64,000 bases of DNA, from assembly GCA_030686995.1 (NCBI GenBank), contig CM060685.1, positions 23,854,065 to 23,918,064 on the forward strand. Reading direction: 5' to 3'. Below are positions 36,430 to 47,485 of this stretch, piece by piece. Made by a program: the position numbers and the translations under genes. The stretch is from Artemisia argyi (taxonomy: Eukaryota > Streptophyta > Magnoliopsida > Asterales > Asteraceae). The notes below the pieces were generated by a model, which saw nothing but the letters and a program-made list of their open reading frames with translations, searched no databases and was not told where the DNA came from. Each line of letters starts with the position of its first letter. Positions within the stretch are counted from its first letter, which is position 1.

Positions 36430-37313
36430 CTAGCAGGATACCCGCGCGATGCGGCGGTGAATACCCTGAAATAAACTTTTCTGGTGAACCATGCTTTATA
36501 GTTTGATACATTTTCTGTGGCAATAAATTTGCGGATGTCAAAAGTTTCATGTCGCATATTTCAACTCTTTAACCAATGACAATGTGTTTTGCATTATCCA
36601 ATTATGATAATAAAAGTTTTAGTGAGCGATGATTTGACGTTGCACAAATGACTATTTGATTTATATAAAGTTAAGCTTTATGGATACGGGTGTTCAAAAA
36701 ACTGCCAACCCACTCAATGCGAAACCGCAAAAAGCGATAACCAAGAAACCAAAACTGGGGAAATACCCTCTTATGACGGTTCGAATACGGTTTTTGTTTT
36801 CAAATATTAGCGGCTACCCGAACCAAATTGTGTTTAATATACATGTAGTTTTTGACAAAATATTCATAAAAGTGTACAAGCATTGATTATATGTATTCAA
36901 GTTTAATATCTTTTGTATATGTCTTGGTTGACTTTGATAATTTATTTGTTGTGTTTAATTGAATTGTTTCTTAAATTTTATTAGGTGTAATGCTTGATAC
37001 CAAGTAATGTATTTATGAAAGAAAAAAAAATTATATGTTCGGTTGTTTTTGATAAAAACCACGAAAAGTCCATTGTTCACGTTACATTAGTATGAAACTT
37101 GATCCATCAAAAAGCCCATTGTTAACATTACATTTAGCCATTTAGGGTTTAGTAATATGGGTTGTAAATTTGCACGCCTCCTTTACTCCATTATTCTCTC
37201 TCTCTCAAAAGTTCTTCAAAGACATAAATCTTTGTTCAGTGCTATACATCAGGTCTTTTAATATCGATTCCAAAATTAAATTAAACCATCTTTTCAATTC
37301 TTTTATTTGATTA
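36430..37313 (-). mobile_element. Helitron-type 3' terminus and adjoining sequence
   Basis: Read on the minus strand, a GC-rich hairpin (CCGCCGCATCGCGCGGGTA) is followed 5 bp later by CTAG (36433-36430) and a T, the canonical Helitron 3' end. No separate 5' TC end was found before the next Helitron terminus at 37314. It may be an older Helitron truncated by its neighbour, or a second terminator used after read-through. Confidence 0.6.
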
Positions 37314-38227
37314 CTAGCAGGGTACCCGCGCGATGCAGCGGCGTGTACCCTGTAACAAAATTTGTAGCGATTAATGTCTTTTAACTTTATGTTTTTGGTT
37401 ACAATAACTTTATAGATTGTGAGAATTTTATATTTGAGTAACTTTAACCATGTTGTTCTTTTAAGTTGTACATGCTGGTTTTTTAAGTTGCGTATGTTAT
37501 GTTTTTTTGCTGGTGTTTTAATTGTTTGGGTTATTGGATTTTAACAATAGATGATTAATAGCTTGATTAGATTGTACTATGTGATAAAATTGTTGTATAT
37601 TTCCGTAAACGGGTGATTTAAGAAAAGTATTAATTGCAGGTGTTTAATATAAATGGTTGTGCATAAATTAATTGTAAATAAAGCTTTAATATGTGTATTT
37701 ACTTAAAATCTATATTATGAAATCTTAAAAATTTAATAAGAGAGATGATAAAATTCTTTGTGATCCTTCTTTTTTCTTAACTCTTCCTTTTTCATCATTT
37801 TTACTTACTTTTCTTTTGATTTATTCATCTAATCTAGACAACTTGTACGTAATGTAGTAAATGTATTTTCGATTTTGGGTTTTCTAGGATGAGGTTGCCA
37901 ATGCTTTAAATGTATAGATTTATGTTTTGAAATAAAAATAGTTATAATAATGGAGGGGTATATTAAATATGGATGAGTTTTAATGAAGGGTTGTACATTG
38001 TTTTTAAATGATTGTAATATTTGGAGTAATGGTGTTTTTAATGATATTAATGTATAATTCATTGTGTTTTGGTCTGAATTTGGTTCCGTGCTTTTTTTGT
38101 TGTACACCATTCTTTGATTATTGTAATTATGAAAATTACTTGTTTTAAAGTGTTGTAAATCTTGCATCATATTTTGTACATCTGAATTTTTTGGAGAGAG
38201 TCATTCCTCCATTATAAGTAGTATAGA
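37314..38227 (-). mobile_element. Non-autonomous Helitron, 914 bp
   Basis: On the minus strand it starts TCTATACTACTTATAATGGAG at 38227 and ends with a hairpin (CCGCTGCATCGCGCGGGTAC) and CTAG at 37317-37314. It is flanked by A and T as expected for insertion between A and T without target duplication. Its first 300 bp resemble those of the Helitron at 43799-45225. It encodes no Rep/helicase protein. Confidence 0.8.
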
Positions 38228-38249
38228 TATAGATAGAACAATAAATTTA

Positions 38250-38497
38250 GGATCCGCTTGGTTCAAAGTGGGGAAAGGTAAAGGGAAAGGGAAAGGGAAA
38301 GGGAATGCAAAGGATTGAGTGAAGTGGGTAATCAATACCTTACCCCTCAATTTACTCTATAATGTTGATCGATTACCCACTACGGGGTAATCAATACTTT
38401 TGCACACCCTTAACCAAACACTTAATTTGAGTGAGGTGGGGCCTTTTGAATTCCTTACCCATTCCCCACCCCCTTAATCCCCTTACCAAGCACCCCC
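38250..38497. mobile_element. Tourist-like (PIF/Harbinger) MITE, 248 bp
   Basis: Ends GGATCCGCTTGGTT and, on the other strand, GGGGGTGCTTGGTAAGG are related inverted repeats. The flanks are TTA on both sides (38247-38249 and 38498-38500), the 3-bp duplication of this superfamily. The interior has repeated GGGAAA units and no coding capacity. Confidence 0.7.
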
Positions 38498-38989
38498 TTA
38501 ATACCTTCGCTTTTTTCTTTTCATATTATTGTCCACATATCAAAATGTACTACAAAGAGTGGCGGATCCATCATTAGAAGTCACGAAGTATATTTCATAA
38601 AATTAAAGAAGATTTGTAACACCAGATTTTAAGACCGTATGCATTTTGCAAACATTAATGTTTTCGACAATTTTTACACTACAAGGGATAAATCCCTGAA
38701 GTTCTCGTGCACCCCCAATACCCCTTCGGGCCACCCCTGAATTCAAATGCAAATAATGCATATATTATACTTTAACATCAATATACTTTCCTGTTTAACT
38801 TTTGTTCTTGTAACATAGCATCGATGAAAGAAAATGGAAAATGATCTGAAGACATGTTTGTACATTTAGCGAAAATACAACTCAAAATTGATATTTCATT
38901 AAAATGAACAGGTTAAAGTTCATTTGTCATATGCAGCTATCATTAAGATGAACAGGTTAAAATGAAGTTAAATCTTGTGAGCATAATAG

Positions 38990-39358
38990 GAGCTACCCAA
39001 GGATCTCGGACGACTAAAATATTTGGAGAAGCTCCATTTGTCATATGCAGCTATCATTCGTCTTCCGGATAGCATTTGTATGCTGAAGCATCTAAACTCT
39101 CTCAAACTTAAAACTTTTGGGAATCTTAAGAAGCTTCCCAAGGATCTTGGCAAGTTAGATTGTTTAGAGAACCTCGTCTTAATTGAGTGTAGGTCTTTAA
39201 TATATATTCCAGACAGCATATGTAAGATGAATAGCCTGAGATTTTTATGTCTCCCATTTTGTAGTCGAGTTGAGAAATTGCCAGAGGAATTTGGACTTTT
39301 AGAATGTTTAGAAGAGTTGGATGTAAAAGGTACGGGCATATGGTATGCTTTAATCTGA
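38990..39358 (+). pseudogene. TIR-NBS-LRR type LRR exon fragment
   Basis: Starts at a possible splice acceptor (ATAG at 38986-38989) with ELPKDLGRLKYLEKLHLSYA, then IRLPDSICMLKHLNSLKL, KKLPKDLGKLDCLENLVL, IPDSICKMNSLRFLCLPFC and EKLPEEFGLLECLEELDV. Repeats of about 23 residues with LP-LxxLxxLxxL are plant LRRs; the wording PDSICKMNSLRFL is typical of TNL immune receptors. The frame ends at 39358 soon after the last repeat without the expected continuation. No TIR or NB-ARC sequence lies upstream, so this is a relic. Confidence 0.75.
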
Positions 39359-39359
39359 A

Positions 39360-40085
39360 TTTTTTTAATTATAATACGAATAGTTAATCTTTAGCTAAAC
39401 AAAGCTATATATCTGAAGTTACAAGTTAAATTGCTGTTGACTGCGAAAGAAAAATCAATATGTTGACAGTCATTAGGACTTTAACAGATGGACTACACAT
39501 GTAGATGGCCTATATTTTTATTTAGTAAATTTTAAGTTTATCCCTTCAAGTCTATAATTTGTCAAATCACCCATTATTTCAAAGTATTTTGTTTAGCATT
39601 TTATTACATGAAAAAAGTTAAAATAACCAAAATATTCATAATTTTTTTTTAATCTTTGGGGAAGGCTTTCGCCTCGAATCCAAACGATTTCTCGTCTTTT
39701 TTTAAGAGATTTCTAGTTAGGACTTGATCGAGGGATCAATTTTATCCGGAACATAAAGTAACAAGACCAGAACCCCGTGTGGACTATGAACCAACAAAAA
39801 AAAGAGCGTCAGCTCCAAAAAAAGGATTGTTTGCATTACTAAAATGTACATATTTTTTACTCTGAGATCTATTCCAACATTTCCAGAAGAAACCATTAAG
39901 TCGCAAAGAGGTCAGTGATGGGGGAGGTGCTACTAGTTGGCTTGGTTCTTCCTTAATAGCAAACTCAGTAGCAAGAAATTTCCTCACTTTAATGAGGAAG
40001 AGTGTAAGATTACTGAAGGAGGTCATCAATTTGGAGAGTTTGCTTTTACACGAAAACATTCGACCTATAATACTAATAAATTACA
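39360..40085. other. No recognisable gene
   Basis: An open stretch at about 39893-40062 (plus strand) reads SWLGSSLIANSVARNFLTLM and LLKEVINLESLLLHENIRPI; it could be an exon relic, but I do not recognise it. Confidence 0.35.
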
Positions 40086-40661
40086 TCTTACTATCTTATA
40101 ATGGAGGAATGCATTTTATAAATAGTAAAAATTAGAAATTCAGCTTGCTAATTATAAAAATTCAGCATTACAAGTTCTTAAGTTAAAATTCCAACTAATT
40201 AAAACATATTTTCTAACATTAAATACATTATAAAGCACTATTAATGTGGTAAAGATATTTAATGTAGTCAATTAATTACCGGTCAATAAACTTAAACACA
40301 ATTTATTCATTAAATGATAGTAATACAAATAATAAAGCATATTATACAAATATTCAAGTCCGAACGGACAACGGGCCAAATGGGCTCGAGCCCGAACCGG
40401 CACGGGCCAAACGGGATCGAGCCCAAACGGGCACATGCTAAACGGGCACGGGCCAAACGGGCTCATGTTATACGAATGACTTTAAAAAAACACCCAAAAG
40501 ACAAAATAAATTCCTTAGTTAAGGAGTTGAAATACGTCACATAAAATTCTTAATATCCGTAAATTTATTGTCAAAAAGAACATAATAAACTAAAATACAT
40601 GATTCACCGGAAAATATTATTTCAGAGTACCCGCCACCGCAACGCGCGGATACCCCGCTAG
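40086..40661 (+). mobile_element. Non-autonomous Helitron, 576 bp
   Basis: 5' end TCTTACTATCTTATAATGGAGG after an A; 3' end hairpin CCGCCACCGCAACGCGCGG and CTAG at 40658-40661 followed by T. Same end type as the other Helitrons here but in the opposite orientation. Carries an internal GC-rich minisatellite and no protein. Confidence 0.75.
40356..40470. repeat. GC-rich minisatellite inside the Helitron
   Basis: Irregular repeats of ACGGGCCAAACGGGCTCGAG and ACGGGCAC-type blocks. Sharply GC-rich against AT-rich surroundings. Confidence 0.8.
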
Positions 40662-40919
40662 TTTTATTAAGGCATAATAGATGTATTACCTATAACTATA
40701 TTTCAAGAAAATGCCACAAAATTTCATAGAGTTGATCGTTGATTTTAAAAATAAACAAATATCTATTGACTTGTTTAAAAGACATACAATTTTACCTATA
40801 ATTATATTTCAAGAAAAATACCACAAAATTTCATAGAGTTGATCGTTGATTTTAAAAATACACAAATAACTATTGACTTGTTCAAAAGACATACAATTTT
40901 ACTGCTTTTGTAGCGTATA

Positions 40920-41015
40920 ACTAATATTGTAGTTTGGCGTATAACATAATAAGGCGCGACGTTGCATAGAACATCCGAAATTCATGAGACGGCCTTGCCA
41001 TTGAGCCACCACTGC
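40920..41015 (-). mobile_element. Possible degenerate tRNA-derived SINE head
   Basis: On the minus strand, GTGGTGGCTCAATGGCAAGG fits a pol III A box (TGGCTCAATGG), followed by GCCGTCTCATGAATTTCGG; a B box is recognisable only in degenerate form (ATGCAACGTCGCGCC). No tail or target duplication identified. Confidence 0.3.
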
Positions 41016-41726
41016 GTACAACTCTCACAGAAAAAATTTGGCGTGATTTAAGTTCGGGTGACACGACGTTGCTTGGTTGGTTACGAACCCTGCCAATCAT
41101 ACAAAGTTTCGAATCCGTGTCATCCAAACCAGGCGTTTCGGGAATGACGTTCTCTACCCTTCCAAAAGGCCAAAAGTGGAGTTAACTTAATTTGTGACTA
41201 TCATCACTAAGATGTGAAAATTTTCATATTTAATTCTCACTTGATGCAAACAATTATATTCCGATTAGGTTTACCTTACCATAAAGGAGATATACTTAAC
41301 AAAAAGCATCAAACTACTCATGTTAAATTATTTACAGGAGTATATTATATATAAACTTATGAAAACAATTTTTTTTAACCAATTCAACATTTCTCCTACA
41401 TGATAGGAAAATAATTTGCGTAGTCAATAATCAAAAAATATGATTGCTACTCATACACGTAATTGATAAGTCATACACGTAATTGATTCCATGACTTTTC
41501 AAAATTTAAAACTTGCAAACCATGTCTATTTTGATTGCTAGTTTGCTACTCAAACACTGAAACACCTAAATTATTCCATGACTAGGTCAAACTTGTTATA
41601 CACAAGTAACGTTTTACAAGGTTTAGCATAAAGATTGTATGGCTAGTATATATCTGTTCGTTGGGTGGCTGTTTAGATATTATTTGCCTAGAGTCTCCCT
41701 ACTATATACGTAATTATATATACTCA

Positions 41727-42035
41727 ATGGATCCAGCACCTCGTTTATTTCTAATTCTTGTGGTAGTAATGTTCTCGGTGTCGTTCATTGTTGCGTTACT
41801 GTGTAAACTGTTTGGTACGCAAGGTCGTGGCCAGAATAATTGGGGTGGTGGTGAAGGTGGTCACCGCACAGGTGGCAATGATGGAGATTTTGGTGGAGAT
41901 GACGGAGGCGGTGGTGGTGGTGGTGGCGGAGGATGGAGTGGTGGCGGAGGCGGTGGTTGTGGTGGTGGTGGTGGCGGAGGAGGGGGTTGTGGTGGTGGTG
42001 GTGGTGGTGGAGGAGGGGGTGGTGGTGGCGGTTGA
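41727..42035 (+). CDS. Small membrane-anchored glycine-rich protein
   Basis: 102 codons from ATG at 41727; an in-frame ATG at 41661 is possible, but the later one puts a hydrophobic segment at the N-terminus as in secreted or anchored glycine-rich proteins. MDPAPRLFLILVVVMFSVSF followed by IVALLCKLFG is a signal peptide or single membrane span (residues 6-28). The rest is glycine-rich with W, C, H and D scattered through it. Plant glycine-rich proteins of this build act in cell wall, defence or stress responses; the specific role is unknown. AT-rich TATATA sequence at 41703-41721 is too close to the ATG to be a convincing core promoter. The G tract is a GGT/GGC repeat, so a chance open frame is possible. 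Confidence 0.5.
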   Translation: MDPAPRLFLILVVVMFSVSFIVALLCKLFGTQGRGQNNWGGGEGGHRTGGNDGDFGGDDGGGGGGGGGGWSGGGGGGCGGGGGGGGGCGGGGGGGGGGGGGG

Positions 42036-42645
42036 GAGTCTATTGACTATAATCACCACGTCCACATGCATGTTCACCATGCATGCAATTAGATTAAACC
42101 TTAAAAAAGGGATATGTTGTATAGTTTTGTATATTTGTTTATCTGTTTGTTAGTCAACTCTTAGAATTCGTTCAACATATTATCTATACTTGTATATATT
42201 ATATTTTACTTGTTCAATCAAATGATATTTGAAGTAATAGACATATAGTGACTCCTAAAAGTGTTAGTCAAACTATTTAATACTTAAAAATCGGTTTTTG
42301 GTGTAACTGTGTAACATGTACTCCTTCGTCTTCAATATCAGGTTCTTCCCTTTCTACAACTTCCTCATCAAACTGTATGGAAGCATGTACGTTAAGGAAA
42401 AATGATTTTCAGCATGTGTGATGTATTTTAATCGAGGGAAAAAAATTATCATGGCGAAAGAACTCTTTGCAGTCAGTTAAAAATACATGATGGTGCAAAA
42501 GTCAACATTATGTGATTAAATGTTTGACACTTTGACCACTTTGGCTATGTACTACCCTAAATGAGACATAACAAAATAAACCAATTAAAATTGATGGAAA
42601 ATGACAAATTGTGGGAGTTCATCCATATTACAATATTTTAATTAG

Positions 42646-42684
<39 letters not shown>

Positions 42685-43037
42685 TTTCTATGGCAATTGT
42701 AGTGTTCTGCTATGCAAGTAACATAACACAAGCCTTTTATTTGTTAAATATATTTCATTTAGCCTTTAAGAGAACATTTGTGAATAATGTTGTCATGTGA
42801 TAGATCAAGATATCCTTTGGGAAACTTCTTTAGTTTGGTTTAGCGGTTTAAGTGAACCGTACTCAAACTCTGTGGCGTTTGGTGGGTATTTTGGTAGGAC
42901 TCGCACCACATCTATTCATTTTGGATAGCTACGGTGACACGTGTTCGTTGGTACCTTGTGATCGATTGAGTAGTACATTGGTATGACGAAGTCGTCACAT
43001 TGTCTCTCGATGCCTTCACTAGAAATGTATGCAACAA
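42036..43037. other. No recognisable gene
   Basis: Contains a T run of about 33 bases near 42652-42683. The sequence around 42860-43037 is less AT-rich but shows no domain. Confidence 0.4.
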
Positions 43038-43179
43038 GGGAGGTGATTGGCACACTCACACATTTGATTGGGACACTCAATTGTACAAACTGTTAAAGCA
43101 CACTGTAAGTACTGTACAAATATGTAAAACATATAGTAGAGTGTCTCAATCAAAAGTGTGAGTGTGCAAATCATTTCCC
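43038..43179. mobile_element. Mutator-type MITE, 142 bp
   Basis: Inverted ends of about 40 bp: left GGGAGGTGATTGGCACACTC, right on the other strand GGGAAATGATTTGCACACTC, both continuing ACAC..TTTGATTG. A perfect 9-bp duplication ATGCAACAA is at 43029-43037 and 43180-43188. No coding capacity. Confidence 0.9.
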
Positions 43180-43798
43180 ATGCAACAAAGAGGGCTCAAA
43201 TCACCAATGTTGTGCCTGTCATATCTTAGTGATCACATGGATGGCAATGGACATCTGGATCACTTTGAATGATACATTTTGCATGATTGAGTTGTACAAT
43301 CGTGAGCTTAAAAGACCAAACTCATATGTTCTCAACAAAGACGTTACATGGAGGGCCATGCCTTGATACATTTTCGTAACATGTTACGTACAGCAGAATC
43401 AATATGGCTAGGTAATTGAGGTGAATCAGTCCAACATTTAGAGATTGAAATTAACACCAAACAGCTATCGGATATACATAGAAGATCACTAAATGTTTAG
43501 TTGAATAAACATAGGGACATTTTTTTGTAATTAAAAAGTTTGGAACACCACTTTTTTTAAGTGACAACAAATAAATAAATAAATAAAAGTATTTGTTAAA
43601 TTAGAACAAATATTAAAAAAGTCGAGACTTTATATCAGTTTTCTTCAAAGTTTATTTTTTCGCTAGTATAATAAACTCTAAGTGCATCATGTTGTTAAAA
43701 GTTACGTATAAATATTAATAAGTAAATGACTAGTATCGAACCCGAGACCTCGGGATTGCACACATTACAAACGAGAATTAAAGATTGATAAATATTAA

Positions 43799-45225
43799 CT
43801 AGCAGGGGTACCCGCGCAATGCGGCGGCGGGTACCCTGTGACTATATTTTACGGTGAGCAAATGTTGTTTGGTTACGTGTTCTTTTCTAACAATAACCGT
43901 ACAAATGAATGATAATTTAAATTAAAATAGCTTCGCGAGTCATGCAACCAACAAACCATCTCGACTCGTGAAGTCAAATAAGTACGCGACCTCGTGATTT
44001 ATCAAACCAACCTGTGCTGGAGCCGACCAACCCAGATTGACCCTCATGCTGCAATGGCGGCGACCGCACCGGTCAGCCGACCACTGTGAGCAACCTAATA
44101 AAAAAAGATTGTTTATTGAAAAAAGATTATGCGTTTTGAAAACGGATAATCAGATAATCAGCTGTTACAAAACGTGGTTTTGAAATTAAATGTTTGAAAT
44201 TGATGATGTTGATATCGCAATAATCAGATAATTAGTTTTTTAAGTGTTTGCAAATCAAATTAATTAAGTATTTAATATGTAAAAATGACTATCAAAGGAC
44301 ATTTCTCTTTTTATGAATGTTTTTTTATTTTAAATTTTATAACAAGTTATGGCGTAAAATATTTTTTTTAAAAATATCAACAAAATTTATTTATGTTTTA
44401 TTTGTGTTGGGCCTTATTTAACATAAACATTTGTGTCGGACCTTACAAACGATTTAATATTAACATTCAGCCAATTTTGCAAATATGACTATATGTATCT
44501 ATTAGTAGGGTTTTTACATTTCATACTCACATATCCAGCCACCATCAAAAAGTTTGTTTTGATCTTTCTTTCTACCTTGCAGGCACAAATACCTTTCCCT
44601 AAACAATGAAAACCTTTATGTTCATTTGATTTTGCCCATTTTTTTAGGTATTATATTTCGTTTTTTTATCCCTAGTTTTTGTTTCGGTTTGATTTTTTTT
44701 TTGAGAGAAAATATCAACATCCGTGACATACTTTTTGCTAAAAGATATTTATATGAGTAGCAGTTGTAGAAGAGGAACAAATTATTTGAAGGGTCATTTG
44801 GTAAATAAAATTTGCCGATGAGAATCACGTTTTCAGAAAGTATGTGTCCACCTGCTTTTCCACAACCACATTTTGGAGGTGTCAAACCGTAGAAAAGCAA
44901 AATTCATGATTTGGGCTGCTGCTGCGTGGTGTGGAGCCAAAAGTATTTTTTGTATTTGTACATTATGCTTAGTTAGTTGTATATATTGTACATTGTGCTT
45001 AAATAGTTGTAATATTTGGTTAAGGGGTGTTTTTAATAGCATTAATGTTGTTTGATAGAATTTTGGTCTGAAAATGACACCATGCTTTTTTTTGTTGTAT
45101 AATATGCTTACTTTGTTGTAATTCTGAAAATTGTGTGCATTAAAGTGTTGCAAACCATGCATTATTTCTTGTAAATCTGAAAATTTTAGAGAGAGAGTGC
45201 TTTCTCTATTATATGTAGTATAGAT
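43799..45225 (-). mobile_element. Non-autonomous Helitron, 1,427 bp
   Basis: On the minus strand it starts TCTATACTACATATAATAGAG at 45225 and ends with hairpin CCGCCGCATTGCGCGGGTAC and CTAG at 43802-43799; the flanks are A and T as expected. The first 300 bp share blocks with the Helitron at 37314-38227, visible as similar translated frames (LQHF..NFHNYN, LLKTPL.QILQ.FK.NVQ). No Rep/helicase. Its 5' end lies 2 bp from the copia LTR at 45228. Confidence 0.8.
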
Positions 45226-45227
45226 TG

Positions 45228-45846
45228 TTATGTATATTTATTAATAACACAAGTATAAGGACTAATGATCGTTAGTGATTAAACGTATAGACTAACTATC
45301 GTTAAATAATAAGGAAAGGGACTAAAATGTAATTTGGAGGACAAGAAGGATCCGGAAACCCCTTGTGGGGTGTATGGCCGGTCGACCCAACTCAATAGGG
45401 TCGATCCATGCCTTGCTTGGTCTCCAAGAAATCCTCTAGTATATATACAAACCCAAGGGTCAATTGTTTCTCATCTTTTGTGCACACACAATACCCTAAG
45501 TTTGGTTTTCCTCCATTGTTTCTTCCTTGGCCGATCGAACCCTAAACCCTAAGGGTTTGGATCGAAATTTTTATAACAAAAATTATTCTTGTGTTTAATC
45601 TTGCAATTACTTTAATTCGGTATTAGTTTGTGTGTACAAGAACGAAGTAATTACTCACTATAGTAATTATCAAGAGATCGATAAAAAAACGGTAAGAGGT
45701 TTATCATTGATCTAGTTTACACAAGATTCAAGATTTATTGAAGTGCATCGGGTACGTTACTATTTATGTTTTAGTTAATCTTTATACGTGTTATACTTGA
45801 TCTTAGCTTCGGCATATTTGTGTACTTTGATTGTCAAACTCTAACA
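45228..45846 (+). repeat. 5' LTR of the truncated copia element
   Basis: Starts TGTTATGTAT and ends CAAACTCTAACA, with TGTTA/TAACA inverted ends. Contains AGTATATATACAAACCC near 45436 as a likely TATA region. Partner LTR not seen. Confidence 0.75.
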
Positions 45847-45847
45847 G

Positions 45848-45862
45848 TGGCATCACGAGCCA
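45848..45862 (+). promoter_or_regulatory. Primer binding site, tRNA-Met-like variant
   Basis: TGGCATCACGAGCC one base after the LTR resembles TGGTATCAGAGCC, the usual tRNA-Met site, with a few differences. Confidence 0.6.
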
Positions 45863-47485
45863 TGTATAACATGTAATTGATTACTAAAACGTAATAAAAA
45901 TCGGATCTTTAATTGTTTTAGATACATGTTTTTTATCTATGGTTTTTTCTTTAATTTTTTTTTTATAAAATTTGAAACCCTAACCTTAATTTATGGGGGG
46001 GGGGGGGGGGGGGTTCGATTTTCCACATAAAACCCTAATTAGGGTTTGTGGTTTACTTGATTAAAATGTAATCACTAGAAACCCTAGGTCTTTAACCGGC
46101 TATGTGAACGTACTTGTGACATATGTGCTAATTGTTAGGTTTAATCCATGACGAAACATGCATGTTAGTCATGGATCTTGTTATTTTTTTTATTGTCACA
46201 TGTTTAAGATAGATCTATAATTGGGGAAGACTCCAGTACATACTTATTAAAATCAATTTATATGCTATGTGGTGTGTATATTAGCTTTGACCTACGCAAT
46301 TGATTCGTCAATGTATGCGACTCTCTTCCATTAAGAGGAGAATGCCCTAGATAATTACATGCATATTTATACCTAGAATTGATTTTATTAGGATCTTTTT
46401 TAACAAGGTTTGCATGTGGCTAATTGTTTCACTTTATTATTATTAATTGTTTGTTTTTCTTTGATTACTTGTTTTATTGTTAATTGTTTGACATGTTGTA
46501 AGCAATAAAAGGGTAATTTTTCATAAAAAAAATAATAATAACTAATAATGGTGAAACCCTAAGTGATAAAGATTGAATCTTGCGGAATCTTATATGCCAA
46601 CAACGGTTCGCTTCGCACGGTAATTCGCTCCAAGGCGAGACTAGCAAGATTCATACTTTATTACATGTTTTGAGATTGAATCCATAAACTTTTGCTTGAT
46701 TGATGTTTTGTACAAACATGCTTTTAAAATTAACTCTTTTAAGACTTGATTCATAACCGTGATATGAAGGCTTAGAAAAGAGCCTTAGAGTCTGCCTTGG
46801 TTATCACAATCTTGAATATGTCTTAAACGAATTACTTTTAAAATCATGATTGTAGAAAGTCATCTTAGGGTTTTTTAAACCTCAAGTAAAACTTTGTGCA
46901 TTAATTTCACGAATTGGTAATAAAAAGGTTTTGGAAAACTTATGCTATAAAGATGAGTGCATGCATCTTTATACATATTTTGATTGACATATCAAAATTG
47001 AATACCCTTAAAATTTAAGTTACATGCCATCTATCTATAAGGAACACTTGGAATTTTAATTTAGTAAACGTGAGACCTAGGTTAAATTATTATAACAAGG
47101 TAAAATTCTTTTAGCGCGTGAGACCATAATTGTAATTTTACAGTTTCTAAGGTAGACGACTTAATTAAGTTGTGCGTGAGACCTAGAACTTAATGCATGA
47201 GATGGGATGAAACATGCTTACAAGGCAAATTGATGAATCAATTTGATGTAAATCCGATAATGATCTAGGAATTGGAAATCTTGTTTGCCAATTATTGTTC
47301 GACAGATTACCATCTTTTGTACTTTCACCACTAGCAGATCAACTGATGCGGTGGAACTATGTAAAGTTGGATCCTAGTTTTTCGAGAAAATTTTGGTGGT
47401 TATATGAATATAGCCTATGGGTATTTTATTTTCTTGAAGATATTTATTATCGAAAATACTAATGTTTGAACTTTTATCTGTAGAT
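45863..47485. other. Leader of the truncated copia element
   Basis: AT-rich and non-coding, with a G run of about 20 near 45996-46013. Four GTGAGACC motifs lie between 47070 and 47190. No other feature. Confidence 0.4.

Noticed and set aside
38570..38750. Possible hAT-like MITE (AGTGGCGGATCC to GGCCACCCCTG)
   Set aside because: The ends pair only weakly and no 8-bp duplication was found.
39784..40059. 91-codon minus-strand frame
   Set aside because: Not recognised; the opposite strand is equally open and neither shows a domain.
41796..42153. Frames in other phases over the GGT/GGC tract
   Set aside because: Simple repeats open all frames; only the frame with a hydrophobic N-terminus is plausible.
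43735..43775. B-box-like GGGTTCGATAC on the minus strand (SINE or tRNA)
   Set aside because: No A box at the right distance and no cloverleaf.
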